From Streptomyces sp. NBC_00582 (GTDB lineage Bacteria; Actinomycetota; Actinomycetes; Streptomycetales; Streptomycetaceae): 64,000 nt of DNA. The DNA lies in the NCBI RefSeq assembly GCF_036345155.1, contig NZ_CP107772.1, positions 9,982,001-10,046,000 on the forward strand, in the 5' to 3' direction. How positions within the stretch are numbered: position 1 is the stretch's first letter; every line of letters begins with the position of its first letter. The notes beneath the pieces are model-generated. The model was not told the DNA's origin and searched no databases. It worked only from the letters and a program-made list of their open reading frames with translations. Shown piece by piece: positions 1-8,007 of this stretch. Position numbers and translations under genes: made by a program.

Positions 1-1
1 C

Positions 2-88
2 GTCCGGGAGGCGTACGAGGCCGCGCGGGATACGAACGGTGCGGCGCGCGAGGCTACTCAGGTTGAATCGGGATGTCCGGTTAGTTGA
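2..88 (+). CDS. possible 3' end of an upstream gene
   Basis: From base 2 an open frame runs 28 codons (VREAYEAARDTNGAAREATQ...) to a TGA at 86-88. The Ala/Glu/Arg-rich, helix-like composition would suit the C-terminal tail of a protein that begins outside the window. The piece is too short to recognise and may be chance. Confidence 0.3.
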   Translation, partial: VREAYEAARDTNGAAREATQVESGCPVS

Positions 89-154
89 TCAGCCCCTCGA
101 GGTCCGGACCGGTGGTCGGTAAGTCGCCGGCGGGGATCGGGCACGAAGCCGACC

Positions 155-480
155 GTGCTGTTGGTGTTCTGGTCGCAGGTGTGGCCGTACATCGTTGGGA
201 GTGCGGGCGTCGGTGGTGTGGGAGCGGCGGGGTGGTGGCTGTGGCGCACCGACTGGGACGGCCGGACGACGGTGATCCAGTGCAAGCGGTACGCGCCCGG
301 CAACACCATCACCTGCCGAGAGCTGCGTGACCTGCTGGGTGCCAAGGTCCACTTCCAGGCCGACGTGGCGGTGTTCGTGACGACCACCAGGTTCAGCCGT
401 CCCTCCGAGAGGTTTGCGGTGGAGCACGGCATCCTCGCTGCGCACCGCGCCCCTTGGGCAGCAGCGGCAGGTCGCTGCGC
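155..480 (+). pseudogene. broken Mrr-like restriction endonuclease
   Basis: The frame opens with a hydrophobic N-terminal segment ending WWLWRTD, as in membrane-anchored Mrr-type nucleases of Streptomyces. It then jumps directly to the back half of the Mrr catalytic fold: IQCKRYAP, followed by LLGAKVHFQADVAVFVTTTR. The QxK half of the active site (Gln-Cys-Lys) is present. The preceding part of the domain, which normally carries the GxGDxGxD motif, is absent, consistent with an in-frame internal deletion. After HGILAAHR the expected C-terminus (HRDxLxxWN...) is lost, probably by frameshift. It therefore reads as a decayed DNA-degrading or restriction gene rather than a working one. The GTG at 155 is only the first in-frame start candidate. 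Confidence 0.6.
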
Positions 481-887
481 TGTCCCGCGGCGAGATCGAC
501 GGGTGGAGGATCCGTCGGCGACCGCGGGCACGATCTTGAGAAGGCGCGGCGGAGACGCTGAGCCGGCCGGCACCGATCTGGCCTGTGAGCCAGTCCGTCC
601 CGGACTGTATGTACGCACAGCCAGTAGCGGCGGCAACGGCTGCTTGCCTTAGATGGTGCCGACGGCGTCAGCCCGGGCAGCAGGCACCTCGGAGGTATCG
701 GAACTGCTGCCTGCGGCTGTTGAGCCGCCAACCGCAGCGAAGTGGCCTGCGCGGCAGGTCCCGGATGCGTGGCGCGGCTCGACCGTGGCCGCGTTGTTGC
801 CGCACCGATCGTGAGGGAGATCCGAGGGATGAGGACGAACCAGAAGCTCCCACTCGCGCATGACGTGGTCTTCACGAGGCGGGGCCG
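481..887. other. non-coding or decayed stretch
   Basis: About 400 bases between the nuclease remnant and the flavin reductase. I see no frame with a recognisable product and no clear hairpin. It probably contains the leader and promoter of the 888 operon together with further decay of the nuclease gene. Confidence 0.4.
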
Positions 888-1445
888 ATGATACGTGCAC
901 CACACGTGACCCCCGACCACATGCGCGTCGTGCTCGGCCACTTCTGCTCCGGGGTCACCGTTATCACATCCGTCGACGAGGGCGGACCCGTCGGATTCAC
1001 CTGTCAGTCCTTCAGCTCCCTGTCGCTGGATCCGCCGCTGGTGTCGTTCAGTCCGGCCCGCACGTCGACGACGTGGCCGAGGATCCGCTCCGTGGGAACC
1101 TTCGCGATCAATGTGCTCGCGGCCCATCAGGATGCGCTCAGCGACGGGTTCGCGCGTTCCGGTGCGGACAAGTTCGCCGGCGTCGCCTGGAAGGTCGGGC
1201 TGGTGGGTGCACCGCTCCTCCAGGGCGCTGTTGCCTGGGCCGAGTGCCGACTCTGGGCCGAATACGACGGCGGCGACCACACGATCGTCGCAGCCGAAGT
1301 CCTGGGCCTGGAGGCGAATCCTGCCGCTGCACCGCTGGCGTTCTTCCAGGGCCGCTATCACCTGATCAACTCCCCGCAGCCGGGCGAAGAAGTCGCCTCT
1401 GCCGCGTCACAAGGGTCGCCCCGGTCACTCAGTGAAGGAAGGTGA
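888..1445 (+). CDS. flavin reductase, HsaB-like monooxygenase reductase component
   Basis: 185 aa, flavin reductase-like FMN-binding domain at about residues 14-165. Diagnostic stretches are GHFCSGVTVIT near the N-terminus, GFTCQSFSSLSLDPPLVSF in the flavin pocket and FAINVLAAHQ. Members reduce FMN or FAD with NAD(P)H and pass the free reduced flavin to a partner monooxygenase. The obvious partner here is the HsaA-like oxygenase at 10618-11802 on the other strand; that pairing is inferred. The ATG at 888 is preceded by GAGG at a good distance. Its TGA overlaps the GTG of the next gene (GTGA), so it is the first gene of a four-gene plus-strand operon. Confidence 0.85.
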   Translation: MIRAPHVTPDHMRVVLGHFCSGVTVITSVDEGGPVGFTCQSFSSLSLDPPLVSFSPARTSTTWPRIRSVGTFAINVLAAHQDALSDGFARSGADKFAGVAWKVGLVGAPLLQGAVAWAECRLWAEYDGGDHTIVAAEVLGLEANPAAAPLAFFQGRYHLINSPQPGEEVASAASQGSPRSLSEGR

Positions 1446-2596
1446 GCGTGGAACGTCTGGGGTTCGAGGCAGAGCACGAGGCGTTCCGGGCGAGCGTCCG
1501 CCGGTTCGTGACGGAGCACGTCGTGCCGCACCGGGAGGACTGGGAGCGGACAGGGCGGGTGGACCGTGGACTGTTCCGGGCAGCGGGAGCGGTCGGCATC
1601 CTTGGGGTGGCGGCGCCGGAGGAGTACGGCGGGGGCGGCGTGGACGACTTCCGCTACAACGCCATCCTGTCCGAAGAACTTGCCACGGCGGACGTGCTGT
1701 CAGCGGGCCTGGGGCTGTCGCTCCAGGCCGACATCGCGCTCCCCTACCTGCTGCACAACTGCACACCGGAGCAGGCGGCGCGCTGGCTTCCCGCAGTCGT
1801 CTCGGGGGAGGCCATCCTCGCTCTGGCGATGAGCGAGCCCGGTGCCGGATCCGACGTGGCGGGCATCGCCACTACCGGGGTCAGGCAGGGCGACCACTAC
1901 GTCGTCAACGGCTCGAAGACGTTCATCACCAACGCGCTCAACGCCGACCTGGTCGTCGCCGCGGTCAAGACCGATCCGTCGGCCGGCCGCAAGGGCATCT
2001 CCCTGCTGGTCATCGAGACCGGCGCCGCCGGGTTCTCCCGCGGGTCGAAGCTGGCGAAGGTGGGACAGCACGCAGCTGACACGGCGGAGCTGTTCTTCGA
2101 TGACCTCCGCGTGCCGGTGGCGAACCTGCTGGGCGAGGAGGGCCGGGGCTTCTACGTGATGATGAAGCACCTGGCCCAGGAGAGACTGGCGGTCACCGTG
2201 CAGGCCACGGCCCAGGCCCGGCGCGCGTTCGAGATCTGCGTGGAGTACGCCAAGGGCCGCCACGCGTTCGGCCGGCCGATCGGGTCCTTCCAGCACAACA
2301 GGTTCCTGCTCGCCGAGATGAAGACAGAAGTCGAGATCGCGCAGACGTACGTCGACCGGTTGCTGCTCTCGCACGTGCGCGGCGAGCTCACCGCCGTCGA
2401 GGCCGCGCAGGGCAAGTGGTGGACCACGGAGCTCTGCCGGCGGGTCGTGGATCGCGGGGTGCAACTGCACGGCGGCTACGGCTACATGGCGGAGTACCCG
2501 ATCGCCCGCGCCTGGATCGACAGCCGCATCCAGACCATCTACGCCGGCACGACCGAGGTGATGAAGGAGATCATCGGTCGTTCGCTGGGCCTGTGA
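1442..2596 (+). CDS. acyl-CoA dehydrogenase
   Basis: 384 aa, full length for the family. The FAD-binding signature LALAMSEPGAGSDVAG is at about residues 126-141, and the C-terminal helical domain ends with the substrate/flavin loop IYAGTTEVMKEI. The usual MCAD-type catalytic Glu in that loop is Ala (YAGT). Instead Glu264 (RAFEICVEY) occupies the position used by long-chain and isovaleryl-type enzymes. It should catalyse the alpha,beta-desaturation that starts a beta-oxidation cycle. The GTG at 1442 overlaps the upstream stop; a second GTG two codons on is also possible. It is followed after 34 bases by the hydratase/dehydrogenase gene. Confidence 0.9.
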   Translation: MSVERLGFEAEHEAFRASVRRFVTEHVVPHREDWERTGRVDRGLFRAAGAVGILGVAAPEEYGGGGVDDFRYNAILSEELATADVLSAGLGLSLQADIALPYLLHNCTPEQAARWLPAVVSGEAILALAMSEPGAGSDVAGIATTGVRQGDHYVVNGSKTFITNALNADLVVAAVKTDPSAGRKGISLLVIETGAAGFSRGSKLAKVGQHAADTAELFFDDLRVPVANLLGEEGRGFYVMMKHLAQERLAVTVQATAQARRAFEICVEYAKGRHAFGRPIGSFQHNRFLLAEMKTEVEIAQTYVDRLLLSHVRGELTAVEAAQGKWWTTELCRRVVDRGVQLHGGYGYMAEYPIARAWIDSRIQTIYAGTTEVMKEIIGRSLGL

Positions 2597-2630
2597 CCTT
2601 CAGCACCGCATCGAACAGAAGGGCAGTGAC

Positions 2631-4730
2631 GTGACCGCCGAACAGGCGACCATCGTGCGAAGCGACCGCGACCGGGTCGCGGTCCTGCTGATGGACTACC
2701 CCGGCAGGACGATGAACATCGTCGACGAGCGCCTGCTCGACGATCTGCGGACACACCTCGACCGGATCCTCGCCGACGCGTCCGTCGACGCGATCGTGCT
2801 CGGTTCGGCGAAGGCGGCCTTCGGAGCCGGTGCCGACGTGGCCTGGTTGCCGACGCTGGTCGCGCGGCCCGACGCCGAGGAATTCCTGGCGAAGGTCCAT
2901 CGGCTCATGCTGGAGCTGGCCGGTTCACCCAAGCCCGTCGTGGCCGCCGTCGGCGGCAGCGCCCTCGGCGGAGCCCTGGAGCTGGCCCTCGCGACCAGCG
3001 CGATCGTCGCCGCCGACAACAGCCGGCTGGGACTGCCGGAGGTGACCTTGGGCCTGCTGCCCGGCGGGGGCGGCACCCAGTTGCTGCGGCGGTTCGTACG
3101 CCTTGACGCCGCTGCCGATCTCCTCACCACCGGGCGGTCTGTCGACGCGCGCGAGGCCGCCGACCTTGGTCTGGTCCAGCAGGTGGCAACGGGCGCCGAC
3201 CTGATCGACACGGCGGTCGGCGTCGCCCTGGGCCGGGTGGGGGCCCTGGCCGAAGTCGCCCTCCTCCCGGGCGCCGCGAGCGCCCTGGACGCCCGGCGCG
3301 ACGCGCTCGCGGACAGCCGGGCGGGCCTGACCTCCGCGGCCGCCAAGATCCTCGACGTGCTGGCAGCCGGCATCGCCGACGGGATCGAGGAAGGGCTGGC
3401 CCAGGAGCGGCGTGGCTTCCTCGAGCTGGCTCGCAGCCCGTCCTCCCGAGCGGCCATCCACATGTTCCTGGTCGAGGCCGACGCCAAGCGCCGCGCCCGC
3501 ACCGCCGAAGAGCGCGTCGGCGGCGTCGCGGTCGTCGGGGGCGGTCAGATGGGCGCCGGCATCGCCGCCACCGCGGTGACCCGGGGGCTGTCCGCGGTGG
3601 TACGCGATGTCACCGAGGACTCCCTGGACCGGGCGCGGGCCCACCTTGACGCGGTGCTCGCCCGCAGCGGCCGGAACGACGACGAGGTCCGCGACCGATG
3701 GACTGCGACCGCGGAATGGGAGGGCTTCTCCGATGCGGGAGCGGTCGTCGAGGCGGTCTTCGAGGACCCGGATCTCAAGCAGCGCGTTCTAGCGGACGTG
3801 AGCGACCACGTCCCTGACTCGGCGCTCGTCGCCACCAACACGTCGGCCATCTCGATCGCGCGGCTGGCCTCCGCAGTCAGCCATCCCGACCGGTTCATTG
3901 GCATGCACTTCTTCAGCCCGGTCGAGCGGATGCCGCTGGTCGAGCTGATCACTCACCCCGACACCGCTCCGGAGACGGCCCTGCGCGCCGCGGCCCTCGG
4001 AAGGCAGCTCGGCAAGGTACCGGTAGTCGTGGGGGACGCACCGGGCTTCTTCACCTCACGGGTGTACGCGCGTTGGCTGATGGAGGGGATCCGCCTGCTC
4101 CTCGACGGCCTTCCCCCCGAGGAGGTCGACGCCGCGGCGGAGTCCGCCGGCTTTCCTGTGGGACCGCTCCGGGCTCACGACGAGGCGACGCTCGAGCTCG
4201 TCGTACAGGCGTCCATCGGTCAGGTCGCCGAGAACGTCATGACCGACCGCCTCGACGTACCCGCTGTGCGCGAGGCGCTCGGGAAGCTCGTCGCCGGCGG
4301 GGTGCGTGGCCGCCGGTTCGGCAAGGGCTTCTACGTCTACGAGGACGGCAAGCGCAAAAGCCCGAACGACGAGGTGCTCGCGATCCTCGGCGTCCGGCCC
4401 TCGGAGGCGGCACGGGATACCGCGGCGGAGCGGCTGTTGCTCGCCTTTGCCACCGAGTCCTTCCTGTGCTGGGACGATGGCACCCTGTGTCACCCCGACG
4501 ACGGCGACCTCGCCGCCGTTCTCGGCATCGGCTTCCCCCGCTCGCTCGGCGGCCCGTTCCACTGGGCGGACGAGCAGGGAGCTGCGGCGATCGTCAGGCG
4601 ATGCCGCGCGCTCGGGACGCCGGCCTTCCCGCCCGGCGTCGGTCTCGAACGCCTCGCGGCCGAAGGAGGCCGCTTCGCGCACGCCCGTCGCCGGATGGCG
4701 CCGTTCACCGACGCTACGGAGCAGGCATGA
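2631..4730 (+). CDS. bifunctional enoyl-CoA hydratase / 3-hydroxyacyl-CoA dehydrogenase (FadB/FadJ type)
   Basis: 699 aa. Residues 1-200 are an enoyl-CoA hydratase fold with the oxyanion-hole motif GSALGGALELAL and both catalytic acids (Glu117, and Glu137 in LGLPEVTLG). From about 297 there is an NAD-binding Rossmann domain (VAVVGGGQMGAG) with the dehydrogenase motif RFIGMHFFSPV; His426 and Glu438 form the expected catalytic dyad. Two C-terminal 3HCDH domains follow. One chain therefore hydrates a 2-enoyl-CoA and oxidises the 3-hydroxyacyl-CoA. It lies between the acyl-CoA dehydrogenase and a racemase, and its TGA overlaps the next ATG. The GTG start is preceded by an AGGGCAGTGAC leader. Confidence 0.92.
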   Translation: MTAEQATIVRSDRDRVAVLLMDYPGRTMNIVDERLLDDLRTHLDRILADASVDAIVLGSAKAAFGAGADVAWLPTLVARPDAEEFLAKVHRLMLELAGSPKPVVAAVGGSALGGALELALATSAIVAADNSRLGLPEVTLGLLPGGGGTQLLRRFVRLDAAADLLTTGRSVDAREAADLGLVQQVATGADLIDTAVGVALGRVGALAEVALLPGAASALDARRDALADSRAGLTSAAAKILDVLAAGIADGIEEGLAQERRGFLELARSPSSRAAIHMFLVEADAKRRARTAEERVGGVAVVGGGQMGAGIAATAVTRGLSAVVRDVTEDSLDRARAHLDAVLARSGRNDDEVRDRWTATAEWEGFSDAGAVVEAVFEDPDLKQRVLADVSDHVPDSALVATNTSAISIARLASAVSHPDRFIGMHFFSPVERMPLVELITHPDTAPETALRAAALGRQLGKVPVVVGDAPGFFTSRVYARWLMEGIRLLLDGLPPEEVDAAAESAGFPVGPLRAHDEATLELVVQASIGQVAENVMTDRLDVPAVREALGKLVAGGVRGRRFGKGFYVYEDGKRKSPNDEVLAILGVRPSEAARDTAAERLLLAFATESFLCWDDGTLCHPDDGDLAAVLGIGFPRSLGGPFHWADEQGAAAIVRRCRALGTPAFPPGVGLERLAAEGGRFAHARRRMAPFTDATEQA

Positions 4731-5839
4731 CGAGAGACCGGCGATCGGGACCGCTGGCAGGCCTTCGTGTGATCGAGCTGGCCGGCATCGGACCGGCCCC
4801 GCACGCGGCGCTGGTCCTCGCCGACCTGGGGGCTGACGTCGTACGCGTGGAAGGGCCACGAGGCCGGCAGCTTCAGCTCGCTGACGCCGACCACGTCGAC
4901 ATGGGCCTGCGCGGACGGCGTGTCGTGGCGGCCGACCTCAAGTCGGCGGAGGACCTGGAGATGGTGCTGGACCTGGTCGGCCGGGCCGACGTCCTGCTTG
5001 AGGGCATGCGCCCGGGAGTGGCCGAACGGCTCGGTATCGGACCGCAAGCCTGCCTGGAGCGCAACTCCCGGCTGGTCTACGCCCGCGTCACGGGCTGGGG
5101 CCAGCACGGCCCGCTGGCGACCGCGGTCGGGCACGACATCAACTACGTCGGCCTGTCGGGCGCACTGCACGCGATGGGAGACCCCGAAGCCCCGCCTGCC
5201 CCGCCTCTGAACCTCGTGGGCGACTACGGCGGCGGGTCGATGCTGATGCTGGTGGGCATCCTCGCCGCCCTCTTCGAGCGCTCGCACTCCGGACGCGGGC
5301 AGGTGGTCGACGCGGCGATGGTCGACGGAGCAGTGCTGCTGAGCCAGATGCTGCTCGCGCTGCGCGCGATGGGCGGGTGGAGCGACCGGCGCGGCACCAA
5401 CATCCTCGACGGCTCGGCTCCGTTCTACCGGACGTATGCCTGCGCGGACGGCCGTCACGTCGCGGTGGGAGCACTCGAGCCGCAGTTCTTCGGGGCACTG
5501 GTCGAAGGGCTGGGACTGGCGCCCGAGACGGTGGGCGAACAGCACGACCGGCAGAGCTGGAACAGTATGCGAGAGCTGTTCGCCGAGCGGTTCGCGTCGC
5601 AGACCCGTGACGAGTGGGTGGCGTCGTTCTCCGGGCTCGACGCCTGCGTGACCCCGGTCCTGGCGTACGGCGAGGCGGCAAAGCATCCCCATCTCGTCGC
5701 CCGGCAGACCTACGTCGAGTTGGGCGGCGTCGTACAGGCCGCTCCCGCCCCCCGGTTCTCACGTACGCCGAGTGGACCGCCGTCGTCGCCGGCCGGGAAG
5801 GTACCGGTCGCCGAGGTGCTCACGGACTGGTCCGCGTAG
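4727..5839 (+). CDS. alpha-methylacyl-CoA racemase (CoA-transferase family III fold)
   Basis: 370 aa. The family III CoA-transferase fold is shared by CaiB-type transferases and by AMACR/MCR racemases. The racemase signature is present: TGWGQHGPLA, then GHDINYVGLSG (His136) and NLVGDYGGGSML (Asp166), matching the His/Asp acid-base pair of mycobacterial MCR. This favours epimerising 2-methyl-branched acyl-CoAs over CoA transfer. Such an activity is needed when beta-oxidising isoprenoid or sterol-like side chains. The ATG at 4727 overlaps the previous stop (ATGA). The operon ends here, three bases from the stop of the convergent SDR gene. Confidence 0.85.
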   Translation: MTRDRRSGPLAGLRVIELAGIGPAPHAALVLADLGADVVRVEGPRGRQLQLADADHVDMGLRGRRVVAADLKSAEDLEMVLDLVGRADVLLEGMRPGVAERLGIGPQACLERNSRLVYARVTGWGQHGPLATAVGHDINYVGLSGALHAMGDPEAPPAPPLNLVGDYGGGSMLMLVGILAALFERSHSGRGQVVDAAMVDGAVLLSQMLLALRAMGGWSDRRGTNILDGSAPFYRTYACADGRHVAVGALEPQFFGALVEGLGLAPETVGEQHDRQSWNSMRELFAERFASQTRDEWVASFSGLDACVTPVLAYGEAAKHPHLVARQTYVELGGVVQAAPAPRFSRTPSGPPSSPAGKVPVAEVLTDWSA

Positions 5840-5842
5840 CGG

Positions 5843-6631
5843 CTACCGCAGGGTCGACCAGCCGCCGTCCACGGGCAGCACCGCGCCAGTGATCCACGAC
5901 GCGGCCGGCGATGCCAGGAAGATGGCGGCGCCCGCCATGTCGTCCGCGGAGCCGGTACGGCCCAGCGGGACCTCCGCGACGAGCTCGTCCTCGGAGGCGT
6001 CGAAGGCGAACCGGGTCAGCTTGGTGCGGACCAGACCCGGGGCCAGGGCGTTGACGGTGATGTGGTCCGAGGCCAGCCGCTTCGCGAGGTGGCGGGTGAG
6101 CTGGTGCAGACCCGCCTTCGAGCTTGAATAGGCATAGGACTCCCACCGCGGCACGTGCATCCCGTCGACCGAGCCCACATTGACGATCCGCGCAGGCCCC
6201 TGCGCGCTGGCGGCCGCCCGGAGGAGGGCGAGGCAGGCCACGGTCAGCTGGAAGGGCGCTTTCAGGTTCAGCGCCAGGACCTTGTCCCAGGCCTCGTCCG
6301 GATACTCCTCGATGTCGGCGCCCCAGCTCGCGCCCGCGTTGTTGACCAGGACGTCGAGCCGTGGCGTGAGAGCGCCCACGGAGGCCGCGAGCCGGCGGCA
6401 ACCCTCCTGTGTGGACACGTCCGCGGGCAGCGCATGGGCCCGGTCGCCCAGCTCGTCCGCGAGCGCCTCGCAGACGGCGGGGTCCCGGGCGGAGACGTAC
6501 ACGACAGCGCCCGCGGCGTGGAAGCCTCGCGAGATCATCTCACCGATGCCCTTGCTGCCTCCGGTGACGAGGACGTGGCGACCCGCCACGTCGAAGAGTG
6601 AGTGGGCCACGATCGGGTCGGCTTCCGCCAT
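5843..6631 (-). CDS. short-chain dehydrogenase/reductase
   Basis: 262 aa classical SDR: cofactor motif GGSKGIG (24-30), structural NNAG (97-100), catalytic Ser154, Tyr168 and Lys172 (YAYSSSK), and C-terminal TGAVLPVDGGW. It oxidises or reduces a hydroxy/keto group with NAD(P)H; the substrate is not evident. The ATG begins two bases after the thiolase stop, so the two are co-transcribed. Last gene of the minus-strand catabolic operon. Confidence 0.85.
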   Translation of the reverse strand: MAEADPIVAHSLFDVAGRHVLVTGGSKGIGEMISRGFHAAGAVVYVSARDPAVCEALADELGDRAHALPADVSTQEGCRRLAASVGALTPRLDVLVNNAGASWGADIEEYPDEAWDKVLALNLKAPFQLTVACLALLRAAASAQGPARIVNVGSVDGMHVPRWESYAYSSSKAGLHQLTRHLAKRLASDHITVNALAPGLVRTKLTRFAFDASEDELVAEVPLGRTGSADDMAGAAIFLASPAASWITGAVLPVDGGWSTLR

Positions 6632-6633
6632 GG

Positions 6634-7839
6634 TCAGCCGAGCCTCTCGATGATGGTGGCGTTCGCCATGCCGCCACCCTCGCACATCGTCTGCAGGCCG
6701 TAGCGCCCGCCGGTCTGCTCCAGCACAGTGAGCAGCGTGGCCGTCAGCTTCGCGCCGGAGGCGCCGAGCGGATGCCCGTTGGCGATCGCTCCGCCGTGGA
6801 CGTTGACCTTTCTCAGGTCGGCTCCGGTCTCCCGCTGCCACGACAGCACCACCGGCGCGAACGCCTCGTTGACCTCGAACGCGTCGATGTCCATGACCGA
6901 GAGACCTGCGCGGCGGAGGACCTTCTCGGTTGCGGGGACGACTCCGGTCAGCATGAGGATCGGATCGTCGCCCACCACGGCGACCTCGCGGACGACGGCC
7001 CGCGGCGTCAGGCCGAGGGACTCCGCCTTGGCCCGCTCCATGAGCAGGACGGCCGCCGCGCCGTCGGAGATCTGCGACGAGCCTCCGGCAGTGACCATCC
7101 ACTGGATCTCAGGGTGCGCGGCGGCGAGTTCGTCGCTGTAGAAGGCGGGCTTCAGCACACCGAGGGTCTCGGGGCTGGAGTCCGGCCGGATGCCCTCGTC
7201 GGTGGTCATGATCTCCCCGGTCTCGCCCTCGCCACGGTCGACGGGGATCGGCAGGATCTCGCGAGCGAACCGGCCCTCGTCGGTCGCCGCCGCGGCACGC
7301 CGATGGGACTCGGCGGAGAACCGGTCGAGGTCGGCTCGGCTCAGGCCCCACTTGGCCGCGATCAACTCCGCGGAGATGCCCTGGTTGAGCAGCCCGCCGC
7401 GCTCGCGATAGCGCTCGGCAACCCTGGGTCCGGCCGCGTCCTGTCCCATCGTGGAGGAGAACATCGGCACACGCGACATCACTTCCACGCCTGCCGCGAT
7501 GGCCACCTCGTAGGCGCCGGCCACGATCCCCTGGGCGGCGAAGTGGAGAGCCTGCTGAGACGACCCGCACTGGCGGTCGACCGACGTCGCCGGCACCGAC
7601 TCCGGGAACCCGGCGGCGAGCACGCCATGGCGGCCCACGTTGAACGCCTGCTGGCCGGCCTGCGACACGCACCCGGTGATCACGTCATCCACGATCGCCG
7701 GATCGATGCCGGTCTTGTCGACCAGGCCCGAGAGCACGTGGCCCAGGAGGTCGGCGGGGTGCCAGCCGGAAAGCGCGCCCCCCGGCTTCCCCCTGCCGAT
7801 CGGTGTCCGCAGGGCCTCGACGATGACTGCTTCACGCAT
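6634..7839 (-). CDS. acetyl-CoA acyltransferase (thiolase)
   Basis: 401 aa, usual length for a degradative thiolase. Nucleophile Cys91 (DRQCGSSQQAL), His356 (NGHPLGASG) and Cys386 (CEGGGMANA) are all present. It should cleave a 3-ketoacyl-CoA, releasing acetyl-CoA or propionyl-CoA, and so complete the cycle encoded on the plus strand. The ATG at 7839 has an AAGGAG upstream. A 168-base gap separates it from the acyl-CoA ligase, so an internal promoter is possible. Confidence 0.9.
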   Translation of the reverse strand: MREAVIVEALRTPIGRGKPGGALSGWHPADLLGHVLSGLVDKTGIDPAIVDDVITGCVSQAGQQAFNVGRHGVLAAGFPESVPATSVDRQCGSSQQALHFAAQGIVAGAYEVAIAAGVEVMSRVPMFSSTMGQDAAGPRVAERYRERGGLLNQGISAELIAAKWGLSRADLDRFSAESHRRAAAATDEGRFAREILPIPVDRGEGETGEIMTTDEGIRPDSSPETLGVLKPAFYSDELAAAHPEIQWMVTAGGSSQISDGAAAVLLMERAKAESLGLTPRAVVREVAVVGDDPILMLTGVVPATEKVLRRAGLSVMDIDAFEVNEAFAPVVLSWQRETGADLRKVNVHGGAIANGHPLGASGAKLTATLLTVLEQTGGRYGLQTMCEGGGMANATIIERLG

Positions 7840-8007
7840 AACTGCTCCCCACTCCTTGCCTTCGACTGTGAAACGCTGCGAACCGGGACATCAGCAGACC
7901 CGCGACGGTCTCCCTCATGGCTTCCCGCGGACGGATGACCCTGGTGTGCTCGACCGGCATGTCGCGGAGCTGCTCCGTGACAGAGCCTCCTCCGGCGGCC
8001 GGCAAGG

